DNA from: Ottowia oryzae
GTDB lineage: Bacteria > Pseudomonadota > Gammaproteobacteria > Burkholderiales > Burkholderiaceae_C
Length of the DNA: 64,000 nucleotides
Direction of reading: 5' to 3'
NCBI RefSeq assembly: GCF_003008535.1
Contig: NZ_CP027666.1
Span: 1,472,001-1,536,000 of the forward strand
The notes under the pieces: generated by a model
Told to the model about the DNA's origin: nothing
Database searches by the model: none
Seen by the model: only the letters and a program-made list of their open reading frames with translations
Position numbers and translations under genes: made by a program
Shown: positions 15,957 through 24,087 of the stretch, in pieces
Layout of the letters: each line of letters starts with the position of its first letter
Numbering within the stretch: the stretch's first letter is position 1

Positions 15957-16379
15957 AAAGGCACCTTCAGGCGAGCGGCGTGGCGTGCCGAGCGCACCGG
16001 CCCGACGAAGGCGCGGGGCGGCCGTGCATCCAGCCGGCAGCCAGCCTGATCCGGCTGGCCGAACGCCGAGCTGTCGCCCCGTCCTCAGCACCGCACCGTG
16101 CAAACGCTCGCGGAGCAGGCCAAGCCAGCGAACGCGCAGAACCGCCGCGCATCCACCCAGCGGCCAAGGTCATCCCGCTGTCCGCACGCCTCACACCGCC
16201 GCCAGCCCAAGCCCAGCCGGCCTCAGCACCCCACGGCGCAAACGGCCGCGGAGCAGGCCAGCCCAGCGAACGCGGTGCCCGGACCTGCGCCGGGCACGCG
16301 CGTTGTCCCCCTTCCCGAAGCGCGCAGCGCGAAGAGAGAAGGGGGAGGTCGCGCAGCGACTCAGGGGGTTGCATCCCAA
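15908..16379. repeat. gspH-gspG spacer with two imperfect tandem units
   Basis: Two related blocks, about 16022-16136 and 16148-16274, share TGCAAACGCTCGCGGAGCAG / CGCAAACGGCCGCGGAGCAG and GCCAGCCCAGCGAACGCG-type ends. The following 16300-16375 has short self-complementary pieces (CCCCCTTCCCGAAGCGCGCA and GAGAAGGGGGAGG). I see no gene. A weak 135-codon minus frame crosses it and mirrors the repeat. Confidence 0.55.
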
Positions 16380-16823
16380 TTACTGCCAGCTGCCAATGTC
16401 CGCGTTCTTGCCTTCGCCGCCGCTTTGCCCGTCGGCGCCAAAGCTCATCACGTCCACCTCGCCCTGCACGCCTGGGTTCAGGTACTGGTACGGGCGGCCC
16501 CAGGGGTCGTTGGGCAGCTTCTCGAGGTAGGGCTTCCAGTTGGCGGGCGCGGGCGCGGTGGTGGGGCGCACCACCAGCGCTTGCAGGCCCTGCTCGGCCG
16601 TGGGAAAGCGCAGGTTGTCCAGCTTGTACAGCTTGAGCGCCTGCATGATGTTGTGCACGTCGGTGCGCGCGGCGGTGGCGCGGGCGTCGTCGGTGCGGTC
16701 CAGCACATTGGGCACGATCAGCGCGGCCAGCACGCCGATGATGACCAGCACCACCATCATCTCGATCAGGGTAAAGCCCAGGCTGCGGCGGGCGCGGCGG
16801 CCCAGAGAGGAAAAGACGGTCAT
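16380..16823 (-). CDS. gspG: type II secretion major pseudopilin GspG
   Basis: Main subunit of the pseudopilus, 147 residues. The leader MTVFSSLGRRARRSLG precedes FTLIEMMVVLVIIGVLAALI. Diagnostic GspG features follow: DVHNIMQALKLYKLDN, FPTAEQGLQALV, PNDPWGRPYQYLNPG and the C-terminal calcium-site stretch FGADGQSGGEGKNADIGSW. First gene of the minus-strand operon; a longer frame begins at 16910, but ATG 16823 gives the normal leader. Confidence 0.95.
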   Translation of the reverse strand: MTVFSSLGRRARRSLGFTLIEMMVVLVIIGVLAALIVPNVLDRTDDARATAARTDVHNIMQALKLYKLDNLRFPTAEQGLQALVVRPTTAPAPANWKPYLEKLPNDPWGRPYQYLNPGVQGEVDVMSFGADGQSGGEGKNADIGSWQ

Positions 16824-16921
16824 CGTTACGGCGTGAAAAAAGGGCCCGCTGCGGCGCGCGCCACAGTCCAAATCAATCGCATCAATGATAATCGCCGCAT
16901 GTTCAAGCAAGGCGATCGCCG

Positions 16922-17593
16922 GTGAAGCTGTTACCTAACTCCCGCTGGGCCGTGGGTGGCGTCACCCTGGCCGTGTGGGCCGTGGCCGCAGGCAGTGCGC
17001 TGTTCTGGTACCTGCGTGCGGGCGATGCGGGCGCGCCGATGGCGGTGGCTGCGGCCGGCGCGCCGTCGGGCGCGGTGCAGGTCGATACGCGCGCGGTGGC
17101 GCGCACGCTGGGCGCGCCCGATGCGCCCACCACCACCGCTTCGGCGGCGGACGTCACCGGGCGCCTGGCGCTGCGTGGCGTGGTCACGCACCAGGGCAAG
17201 GGCGCGGCGCTGATCTCGGTGGACGGCAAGCCGCCCGTCAAGCCCCTGCGCGTGGGCGCGGCGGTGGATGGGGTGGACGGCTGGTCGGTGCGGTCGGTGT
17301 CGCAGCGCGCGGTGGTGATCGCCACCAACGGGCGCGAGGCGCGGCTGGACATGCCGCCGATGGAATTGCGCTCCAGCGCGGGCGATGCGGTGGCGCCGCC
17401 CCTGCCATCGCCCAGCCTCACGCCGCAGGGCACGCCAGGCAATGGCAATGGCAACGGTGCGTCGCCCACCACGCCGGTGCCCATGCAGACCCCCGGCCAG
17501 CTGGCGCCCACGGTGAATACGTCCGCCAGCGGCAAGCCGGGCTCGGTGCCCGCGATGCGCTCTTACCCCCCGCGCCGCGCGCCGGGCGTTTGA
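16922..17593 (+). CDS. gspC: type II secretion inner-membrane protein GspC
   Basis: Links the platform to the GspD secretin through its homology-region domain. Of 223 residues, the first 40 contain one membrane helix (VGGVTLAVWAVAAGSALFWY). The HR domain lies at about 80-150 (LALRGVVTHQGKGAALISVD, VGAAVDGVDGWSVRSV). The C-terminus is a Pro/Gly/Asn-rich tail without PDZ domain. It begins with GTG. It is divergent from gspG with a 98-base shared promoter region, the arrangement known from Burkholderia. Confidence 0.88.
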   Translation: MKLLPNSRWAVGGVTLAVWAVAAGSALFWYLRAGDAGAPMAVAAAGAPSGAVQVDTRAVARTLGAPDAPTTTASAADVTGRLALRGVVTHQGKGAALISVDGKPPVKPLRVGAAVDGVDGWSVRSVSQRAVVIATNGREARLDMPPMELRSSAGDAVAPPLPSPSLTPQGTPGNGNGNGASPTTPVPMQTPGQLAPTVNTSASGKPGSVPAMRSYPPRRAPGV

Positions 17594-17633
17594 TAAAGCG
17601 CGGCAGCGCGGCGGGCGCTGTGGGGTGGGTCTA

Positions 17634-17686
17634 ATCGGCCTCTGGCGCAGATGCAGCGGGCGCCGGTAGCTATCAATTTAAGAGTC
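17634..17686 (-). repeat. dispersed palindromic repeat, copy after gspC
   Basis: AATCGGCCTCTGGCGCAGAT, then GGGCGCCGGTAGCTATCAAT. It lies in the 247-base gap between convergent gspC and ilvA. Confidence 0.7.
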
Positions 17687-17840
17687 TTGCGTCGGCATGC
17701 GCTGGCCGCTGGCGCAGCGGCGCGCGCCGTTGGCCGTCAGCGCTGGCGAAGAGCTTTTCGCGCGCTCGGCGGCGTAGCCCAACAGGCGAGCGGCGACCGG
17801 CATCGGCCGCTGCCCGCGCCGGGCGGTCGTTTTGGCGCTG

Positions 17841-19481
17841 TCAGCGCTGCAAGAACAGCCGATACGCCGGGTTGTTGGTTTCTTCCACCCAGGGGTAGCC
17901 CAGCTCATCCAGAAAGGTGTGAAACGCCGCGTCGTCGGCGGCGGGCACCTGCATGCCCACCAAAATGCGCCCGTCGTCCGCGCCCTGGTGTCGGTAGTGG
18001 AACAGGCTGATGTTCCAGCTGGGCGACATCAGGTTCAGGAATTTCAGCAGCGCGCCGGGCCTTTCGGGAAAGACGAAGCTCATCAGCCGCTCATCCACCG
18101 CCAGACGTGAGCGCCCGCCCACCATGTAGCGCACGTGCTCCTTGGCCAGTTCGTCGTGCGTGAGGTCGATGGCGCTGAAGCCCGCCTGTTCAAACGCAGC
18201 GGCGATGCGCGGCGATTCGCCCTTGCCGGCGGTGGTCAGGCCGACGAAGACGTGCGCCTTGCCCTGCTGCGCCGCGTCGCTGATGCGGTAGTTGAACTCT
18301 GTGACGTTGCGCGGGCCCGCCGGCAGGTTGCCGATGGCCTCGATGAAGCGGCGAAAGCTGCCGCGCTCTTCCGGGATGGTCACGGCGAACAGCGCCTCGC
18401 GCTCTTCACCGACTTCGGCCCGCTCGGCCACGAAGCGCAGGCGGTCGAAGTTCATGTTCGCGCCCGACAACACCGCCACGTAGGTGCCGCCCGTGGTCTG
18501 CTGGCGCGCCACGTACTGCTTGACCGCCGCCACCGCCATGGCGCCCGAAGGCTCGACGATGCTGCGCGTGTCGATGAACACGTCCTTGATGGCCGCGCAC
18601 ACCGCGTCGGTGTCGACGGTGATGAACTCATCCACCACCTGGCCGGCCACGCGGAAGGTCTCGGCCCCCACTTCCTTGACGGCGGTGCCGTCAGCAAACA
18701 GGCCCACGTCGGCCAGCTTGACGCGCCCGCCGCTGGCCACCGATTGGGCCATGGCGGACGAATCGCTCATCTGCACGCCGATGATCTTCACGTCTGGCCG
18801 CACCGCCTTGATGTACGCGCCCACGCCGCTGATCAGGCCGCCGCCGCCGATCGCCAGAAACACCGCGTCCAGCGGGCCCTGGTGCTGGCGCAGGATTTCC
18901 ATGCCGATGGTGCCCTGGCCAGCGATCACCAGCGGGTCGTCAAACGGGTGGATGAAGGTCAGGCCCTGCTCGGCCTGCAGCTTGACGGCGTGCTCGTACG
19001 CGTCGGAATAGCTGTCGCCCGCCAGCACCACGTCGCCGCCCAGCGTTTTGACCGCGTCCACCTTCACCTGCGGCGTGGTGGTGGGCATGACGACCACGGC
19101 GCGCGTGCCCAGCCGCTGGGCCGACAGCGCCACACCCTGCGCATGGTTGCCCGCGCTGGCGCAGATCACGCCTTTTTCAAGCTGGCCGGGCGTCAGGTTG
19201 GCCATTTTGTTGTACGCGCCGCGCAGCTTGAAGCTGAACACGGGCTGCTGGTCTTCGCGCTTGAGCAGCACCTTGTTGTTCAGCCGGCGGCTGAGGGCGC
19301 GCGCCGGGTCCAGGTGCGACTCGATCGCCACGTCGTACACCCGCGCGGTCAGCACCTGCTTGAGGTAGTCGATGGCCGTCAGCGCCGCGGCGCCAGCGCT
19401 GGGCGTGGATGAATGGGCGGTGTCGGTCGTGGAGGCGGCAAAAGCGCCCGCGCTGGGCGCGGCGGTGCGAGAGGCTGGCAT
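17841..19481 (-). CDS. ilvA: threonine ammonia-lyase, biosynthetic
   Basis: PLP enzyme converting threonine to 2-oxobutanoate, the first step of isoleucine synthesis. It has 546 residues. The PLP lysine lies in QPVFSFKLRGAYNKM, the substrate loop is SAGNHAQGVAL and the phosphate loop is IGGGGLISG. Two ACT-like regulatory domains follow (FAVTIPEERGSFRRFIEAIG and FVFPERPGALLKFLNLM), as in the allosteric biosynthetic form. The N-terminus carries a 40-residue Ala/Ser/Thr-rich extension. ATG 19481 is chosen over 19517 without strong ribosome-site support. Confidence 0.95.
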   Translation of the reverse strand: MPASRTAAPSAGAFAASTTDTAHSSTPSAGAAALTAIDYLKQVLTARVYDVAIESHLDPARALSRRLNNKVLLKREDQQPVFSFKLRGAYNKMANLTPGQLEKGVICASAGNHAQGVALSAQRLGTRAVVVMPTTTPQVKVDAVKTLGGDVVLAGDSYSDAYEHAVKLQAEQGLTFIHPFDDPLVIAGQGTIGMEILRQHQGPLDAVFLAIGGGGLISGVGAYIKAVRPDVKIIGVQMSDSSAMAQSVASGGRVKLADVGLFADGTAVKEVGAETFRVAGQVVDEFITVDTDAVCAAIKDVFIDTRSIVEPSGAMAVAAVKQYVARQQTTGGTYVAVLSGANMNFDRLRFVAERAEVGEEREALFAVTIPEERGSFRRFIEAIGNLPAGPRNVTEFNYRISDAAQQGKAHVFVGLTTAGKGESPRIAAAFEQAGFSAIDLTHDELAKEHVRYMVGGRSRLAVDERLMSFVFPERPGALLKFLNLMSPSWNISLFHYRHQGADDGRILVGMQVPAADDAAFHTFLDELGYPWVEETNNPAYRLFLQR

Positions 19482-19604
19482 GGGGGCGATCAGGAGGCTG
19501 AATAAGGTGCCCCGCAAGCGCCGAAAAGTGCGCGGAGCGAGTGGCGATGATACGGCGCCGGCCGCCTGCGCCGTGCGGGGCGTGTGCCCGTGGTGCGTTG
19601 CAGC

Positions 19605-19639
19605 AAAAAAAAAGCCCCGAGGCCAGGGCCTCAGGGCTT
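19605..19639 (-). terminator. rho-independent terminator (minus strand)
   Basis: On the minus strand AAGCCCTGAGGCC pairs with GGCCTCGGGGCTT (13 bp, one G-U), followed by nine T. It ends a transcript coming from the osmC side and does not belong to ilvA, which starts downstream. Confidence 0.85.
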
Positions 19640-19698
19640 AATCCACCTATTGAAGGGGTGGAGGAGACAAACGGTGCAGCTGGAAAACCAACCGCATG
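19605..19698 (-). ncRNA. candidate small RNA with anti-Shine-Dalgarno motif
   Basis: On the minus strand a possible TACACT -10 box (plus 19705-19710) precedes about 95 bases ending in a textbook terminator. The body contains TTTGTCTCCTCCACCCCTTC, complementary to ribosome-binding sites, and ACCCCTTCAATAGGTGG could form a small hairpin. Intergenic RNAs with CUCCUCC loops are known as stress-related sRNAs in proteobacteria. No -35 box is clear, and no coding frame explains the terminator. Confidence 0.5.
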
Positions 19699-19859
19699 CC
19701 TCGCAGTGTACCGAAAAGCACGCGCGTTCGCCGAGTGTTTGCTGCTATGCAACACAACTTGCCTGCTATTTGCGGCAGTTTTCCCTGTGCGCGGGGGCTG
19801 GCGTGTCGAATCCGCTACCCTCGCGTTCCCTTTTGCACGCATTTTTCACGAGGCCAAGG

Positions 19860-20312
19860 ATGGAATGCACAGTCAGTTGGACCGGCGCGGCGGGTACGCG
19901 CTCGGGGATGGGGTTTGTGGCAGAGACGGGCTCTGGCCACGTCATCGCGATGGATGGCGCGCCCGATGAAGCCAAGCCCGCCAACGGCGGCCAGAACCTG
20001 GCGCCGCGCCCCATGGAGACGGTGCTGGCCGGCACCGGCGGCTGCACGGCGTACGACGTGGTGCTGATCCTCAAGCGCGGGCGGCACGACGTGCGTGGCT
20101 GTTCGGTCAAGCTGACCAGCGAGCGCGCCACCGAAGACCCCAAGGTGTTCACCAAGATCCACATGCACTTCACCGTGACGGGCAAGGGCGTGCCCGCCAG
20201 CGCTGTGGAGCGTGCCGTGGCGCTGAGCCACGAGAAGTACTGCTCCGCCTCGATCATGCTGGCCAAGACGGCCGAGATCACCACGTCGTTCGATCTGATT
20301 GAGGTGGCTTGA
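19860..20312 (+). CDS. OsmC family protein
   Basis: OsmC-fold protein of 150 residues, a family of thiol-dependent peroxide reductases and related proteins. Visible are MECTVSWTG, GGQNLAPRPMETVLAGTGGCTAYDVV (with the first conserved Cys) and ALSHEKYCSASIMLAKTAEI (with the second). The pattern fits the YhfA-like branch. ATG 19860 is chosen because homologues begin at this point, although the frame is open further upstream. Monocistronic by context. Confidence 0.88.
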   Translation: MECTVSWTGAAGTRSGMGFVAETGSGHVIAMDGAPDEAKPANGGQNLAPRPMETVLAGTGGCTAYDVVLILKRGRHDVRGCSVKLTSERATEDPKVFTKIHMHFTVTGKGVPASAVERAVALSHEKYCSASIMLAKTAEITTSFDLIEVA

Positions 20313-20379
20313 GGCGGTGAATGGCCGGCCGTGCCGGGGTGGCTGGACCTTGTTCTGGGCCTAGGCCGGCGTAGGTGCA

Positions 20380-20436
20380 ATCAAATTGATAGCTGCTCGC
20401 GATGGTGGCTGTAGCGCTATCGTGCGTTTTCTTGCA
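20380..20436 (+). repeat. dispersed palindromic repeat, copy after osmC-like gene
   Basis: CAATCAAATTGATAGCTGCT begins the element; the second arm (GTAGCGCTATCGTGCG) is degenerate. Confidence 0.6.
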
Positions 20437-20551
20437 GTTATTCTTTGCCGTGACCAGGCGGATGGCGAACACCCCTTCAGAAGCGCAAGTGGTCACTTAG
20501 CCATCGCCAGCGCGGCTTGCCCAGCACGCGGACGGTGTTAGAAGCTTGTTT

Positions 20552-20610
20552 TTTGCTATTTATTGAGTAGCTGCCAGCGCTGGTGGGCTGTGCGCTAGAG
20601 GCGGTTTTCT
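20552..20610 (+). repeat. dispersed palindromic repeat, copy before coq7 3' end
   Basis: TTGAGTAGCTGCCAGCGCTG, then GTGCGCTAGAGGCGGTTTTC. Both arms are well preserved. Confidence 0.75.
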
Positions 20611-20745
20611 TGGGTAAAAACCAGTCAAGTGGCTGTGGCCCGCGCTCTGCATGCGCTCGGGGGTGCTGCGCCGGGCGTCGCACTCGCTGCCATCGGGTCG
20701 GCCATTTCATGGCCTGTTTCAAGCTCAGGCGGCGCTGCCACCGCC

Positions 20746-21378
20746 TCAGATGCGGTGCGCCGTGGTCGTCATCACCTTGGCCGCCAGGCGCATCAGGCCG
20801 CGCACCGGCGCCGGCAGTGGCGTGCCCCCGGCGGCCGCGGCTTCACGGGCATGGTTCGCCTCGTCCTCCTTCATCTGCGCCACGATGGCGCGCGATGCCG
20901 CATCGCCCGCCGGCAGCCGGTTCATGTGGCTGGCCAGATGCGCCTCGACCTGCCGCTCGGTCTCCACTACAAACCCCAGGCTGAGCTTGTCGCCCCCCAC
21001 GCGCCCCGCCAGCCAGCCAATGCCGAACGCGCCCGCGTACCAAAGCGGGTTCAGCAGGGAAGGGCGGTCACCCAGCTCGTCCAGGCGCTGGCGCGTCCAG
21101 GCCAGGTGATCGGTTTCCTCGCGCGCGGCCGCGTCCAGGTGCTGGCGCAGCACCGGGTCGTTCGTCGTCATGGCCTGCGCTGTATAGAGTGCCTGCGCGC
21201 ACACCTCGCCCACGTGGTTGACGCGCATGAGGGCGCCCGACACGCGTTTTTCGGGCTCTGAAAGCGGCATCTCGGCGCTTGCGGACGCCAGCGGCGTAGG
21301 GCGCGCGGCGCGCGGTTGCGCGAAGAGTGTGCGCAAAGCGCTGTCGGCGGCTGAGAGAACTCGGTCGGTGGTCGTCAT
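20746..21378 (-). CDS. coq7: demethoxyubiquinone hydroxylase (Coq7/COQ7 family)
   Basis: Di-iron monooxygenase of ubiquinone biosynthesis acting at the inner membrane. The 210-residue protein has the di-iron ligands in GALMRVNHVGEVCAQALY, AREETDHLAWTRQRL, VVETERQVEAHLASH and MKEDEANHAREA. The hydrophobic substrate-channel segment is PLWYAGAFGIGWLAGRVG. The pattern ends LMRLAAKVMTTTAHRI as usual for betaproteobacterial Coq7. ATG 21378 is chosen; a TTG further up would add 28 residues unlike the family. Confidence 0.94.
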   Translation of the reverse strand: MTTTDRVLSAADSALRTLFAQPRAARPTPLASASAEMPLSEPEKRVSGALMRVNHVGEVCAQALYTAQAMTTNDPVLRQHLDAAAREETDHLAWTRQRLDELGDRPSLLNPLWYAGAFGIGWLAGRVGGDKLSLGFVVETERQVEAHLASHMNRLPAGDAASRAIVAQMKEDEANHAREAAAAGGTPLPAPVRGLMRLAAKVMTTTAHRI

Positions 21379-21640
21379 GCCGCCATGGTAGAGCCTTCCC
21401 GCGGCCCAAGGGTGGCGCCAGGAGCGGATTCTTCGCCTGTTTGGGGTGTTGCTGCAGTGCAACGAACACTCGTTTACCCTAGCTAAGCGCCGACGAAGGA
21501 CATAGAATTTGCGTTCCCCCTGAATTCAAATGTTTTCAGCAAAGGGTGGGGCGACATTGGGGCCCGCGAAGGAATTTCTTCTGTTCCCCACGTTGCTTCG
21601 ATCTCTCTCTTCCGTGTCAATCTACCCTGGAGAACCTGCA

Positions 21641-22576
21641 ATGAAAAAATCACTGATCGCCCTGGCCGTCCTGGCCGCCTCTGGCGCCGCTATGGCCCAG
21701 TCTTCCGTCACTCTGTACGGCGTGGCTGACGCTGGCGTGGGTAAAGTCAAATCGGGCGGCTCTGACAGCTCGAAAAAGAATGAATTCCTGAGCGGCAGCA
21801 CCATGAACAACGGCAACAGCCGTCTGGGCGTGCGTGGCACCGAAGACCTGGGTGGCGGCCTGAAAGCCGGCTTCAACTTCGAAACCGGTATCGATCTGGA
21901 CGACGGCAGCGCCACGAACAGCGCCTTCTGGGCTCGTCAAGCCAACATTTGGCTGGGCGGCAACTGGGGTACGGTCAAACTGGGTCGTCAGTTCACGCCC
22001 AGCTACCTGACCACCTCCACGTTTGAATTGACCGGCACTGCCAACTACTCGGTTCTGGCCAACACCTACAACTACGCTGGCATCGGCTCGCGCGCTAACA
22101 GCGCCTTCGCCTATGTCACGCCTAACATGGGTGGTTTCTCGGCTGCTGTGGCCTACGTGACCAAGACCGATCTGGCCGCTTCCAAAGCTGCTTACGATCT
22201 GGGCCTGATGTACAACAACGGCCCGATCGCTGTTGGCGTGTCGGCTAACAAGTTCAGCACCAGCAAAACCAACTACCAAGCTGGCGCCAAGTACAGCTTC
22301 GGTAACTTCGCTATCGCTGGTTCGTACACGCAAGCCTCCAACACTTCCAAAGCTGTTCGTCGCGGCTTCGGTCTGGGTGCTTCCGCTGGCTTCGGCGCTT
22401 TCTCGCTGACTGCTGACGTGACGCGCGACACCAAGAACGAGTGGACTGGCAAGAAGTACACGAACGGCGTGGTGGAAGCCAAATACGCGCTGTCCAAGCG
22501 TACGTTTGTCTATGGCGCCTTCCTGCGCTTGGACAAAACCAACAACTACGGTATCGGCGTTCGCCACAACTTCTGA
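21641..22576 (+). CDS. outer-membrane porin (Gram-negative general porin), first copy
   Basis: Trimeric beta-barrel porin of 311 residues. The signal peptide MKKSLIALAVLAASGAAMA precedes QSSVTLYGVADAGVGK. Family signatures include NSRLGVRGTEDLGGGLKAGF, the PEFGGR-equivalent LGGNWGTVKLGRQFTP and the C-terminal GIGVRHNF ending in Phe, the outer-membrane insertion signal. A GGAGA site precedes the ATG. Codon choice is biased to highly expressed forms. Confidence 0.95.
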   Translation: MKKSLIALAVLAASGAAMAQSSVTLYGVADAGVGKVKSGGSDSSKKNEFLSGSTMNNGNSRLGVRGTEDLGGGLKAGFNFETGIDLDDGSATNSAFWARQANIWLGGNWGTVKLGRQFTPSYLTTSTFELTGTANYSVLANTYNYAGIGSRANSAFAYVTPNMGGFSAAVAYVTKTDLAASKAAYDLGLMYNNGPIAVGVSANKFSTSKTNYQAGAKYSFGNFAIAGSYTQASNTSKAVRRGFGLGASAGFGAFSLTADVTRDTKNEWTGKKYTNGVVEAKYALSKRTFVYGAFLRLDKTNNYGIGVRHNF

Positions 22577-22668
22577 TCGTAGTTTTCAAAACGGGTCGGG
22601 CACATTTCTCTGAAAGAGTCTGACCTGGTTTGAAGCCAGTCGGTGCCGCAATGGCATCGACTTTAGGC

Positions 22669-22703
22669 GGGCGGTTTGTTGGGTTAAGCCAACACAACCG
22701 CCC
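22669..22703. other. inverted repeat between porin genes
   Basis: GGCGGTTTGTTGG and CCAACACAACCGCC form a hairpin with a short loop and no T-run. It may act as an mRNA stability element or weak terminator in the 282-base spacer between the porin genes. Confidence 0.4.
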
Positions 22704-22858
22704 GACCGGCCGGTTTCCCGCACGGAAACCTTTGCATGTTCGGCCGATGTTAGGTGCAATAGAGGCAACTTCCCGATTGGGGAGGTTGTACCGGATGAAG
22801 TTGGGCGGTTTGACTCAACACAGTACCGGTGCTCTGTATCTAACTTTGGAGACTTGCA

Positions 22859-23803
22859 ATGAAAAAATCACTCATCACACTGGCTGTGCTCGCCGCTTCT
22901 GGCGCTGCTATGGCTCAATCGTCTGTCACCCTGTATGGCGTGGCGGATGCTGGCGTTGGCAAAATCAAATACGGCTCCGGTGGCACAACCCCCGGTAACG
23001 ATGCCAGCAACAAAGTCGAATTCCAGAGCGGCAGCATGATGAACAACGGCAACAGCCGCATCGGCGTGCGCGGGGTCGAAGATCTGGGTGGTGGTCTCAA
23101 AGCAGGTTTCAACTTTGAATCGGGTCTCGACCTGGACGACGGCGCCGCACTGGGTTCTGGTGGTGGCTTCTGGGGTCGTGCGGCCAACATGTGGCTGGGT
23201 GGCGGCTGGGGTACTTTGAAGCTGGGTCGTACGCTGCATCCCTCGTTCTACTCGATGGCCACATGGGAACTGACCGGTGCCGCTAACTACTCGGTTGTAG
23301 CCAACACCTTCGGCTTCGCGGGCAATCCGTCACCTCGCAATAGCAGCCAATTCAGCTACCAAACGCCCACCATGGGCGGGTTCAGCGCCGAACTTGGCTA
23401 CATCTTCAAGGCAGACAATGGTGGCAATGCTCGCTGGGACGTGAACGCGATCTACGCCAATGGCCCGATCGGCGTCGGTCTGGCAGCTCACAAACAGAAG
23501 AACGGCAAACTGGGCTACGGCGTGGGTGCCAAGTACACCTTTGGCAACTTCGCGCTGGCCGCGTCTTACAACGACAAAGAGAAACTGCGCCGTGGTTTCT
23601 CGCTGGGCGGCTCCGCCAACTTCGGCGCCTTTACCCTGACTGCCGACGTGACACGCGACACGCGCAACCAAATGGGCAAAAAGTACACGAACGGTTTGCT
23701 GGAAGCCAAATACGCCTTGTCCAAGCGCACGTTTGTCTATGGCGCGTTGCTCCGCCTCGACAGCACCAATAACTACGGTTTGGGCGTTCGCCACAACTTC
23801 TGA
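22859..23803 (+). CDS. outer-membrane porin, second tandem copy
   Basis: A close paralogue of the preceding porin, 314 residues. It shares the signal MKKSLITLAVLAASGAAMA, NSRIGVRGVEDLGGGLKAGF, a GGWGTLKLGRTLHP motif and the same C-terminal GLGVRHNF. The middle, surface-loop part differs (SGGTTPGNDASNK, SPRNSSQFSY). GGAGA precedes the ATG. The pair probably arose by tandem duplication and differs in pore loops, hence perhaps in solute preference. Confidence 0.95.
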   Translation: MKKSLITLAVLAASGAAMAQSSVTLYGVADAGVGKIKYGSGGTTPGNDASNKVEFQSGSMMNNGNSRIGVRGVEDLGGGLKAGFNFESGLDLDDGAALGSGGGFWGRAANMWLGGGWGTLKLGRTLHPSFYSMATWELTGAANYSVVANTFGFAGNPSPRNSSQFSYQTPTMGGFSAELGYIFKADNGGNARWDVNAIYANGPIGVGLAAHKQKNGKLGYGVGAKYTFGNFALAASYNDKEKLRRGFSLGGSANFGAFTLTADVTRDTRNQMGKKYTNGLLEAKYALSKRTFVYGALLRLDSTNNYGLGVRHNF

Positions 23804-23845
23804 TGCACGTGCAGTCGTTACGACTGCATCCTTGTGTATCTCTTC

Positions 23846-23869
23846 AGCCGCCTTCGGGCGGCTTTTTGC
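23846..23869 (+). terminator. rho-independent terminator after porin genes
   Basis: AGCCGCC-TTCG-GGCGGCT followed by TTTT, 43 bases after the second porin stop. A second hairpin, GCAGTCG-TTA-CGACTGC, lies between stop and terminator. Confidence 0.85.
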
Positions 23870-24087
23870 TTTCTGGACCTCGTGAGTAGCAGCGCCGATT
23901 CAGCGGCACATTAGACACCGCCGCGCGCCCCGGCGGAGCGCATGCAGCGAAATCCCGCCGCAAGACCGTTTCTGGCCTTTGCCCAGCAGCGAGCGGGGCC
24001 ATCCCCGCCGTTCAACCGATTGAGGCTGACCTCAAAGAACGCGCTATTCGTTGGGCGTTGCCTTTGACCTTCGTGAGCGCCGATCAC

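Larger units (their letters stand above)
19482..19859. other. ilvA-osmC spacer with RNA terminator
   Basis: 378 bases between divergent genes. It contains a strong minus-strand terminator and a candidate small RNA (separate entries). On the plus strand GGAGGAGA at 19660-19667 followed by GTG 19674 would give the OsmC-like protein a 62-residue extension, which I consider unlikely. Confidence 0.5.
20313..20745. other. gene-free stretch between osmC-like gene and coq7
   Basis: 433 bases between convergent genes. It holds two same-orientation copies of the dispersed repeat (20380-20436 and 20552-20610) and nothing else I can support. Confidence 0.6.

Noticed and set aside
19584..19859. N-terminal extension of the OsmC-like protein
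   Set aside because: The extension is Cys-rich and unlike the family; the terminator in this DNA points to a minus-strand RNA, and ATG 19860 matches the usual protein start.
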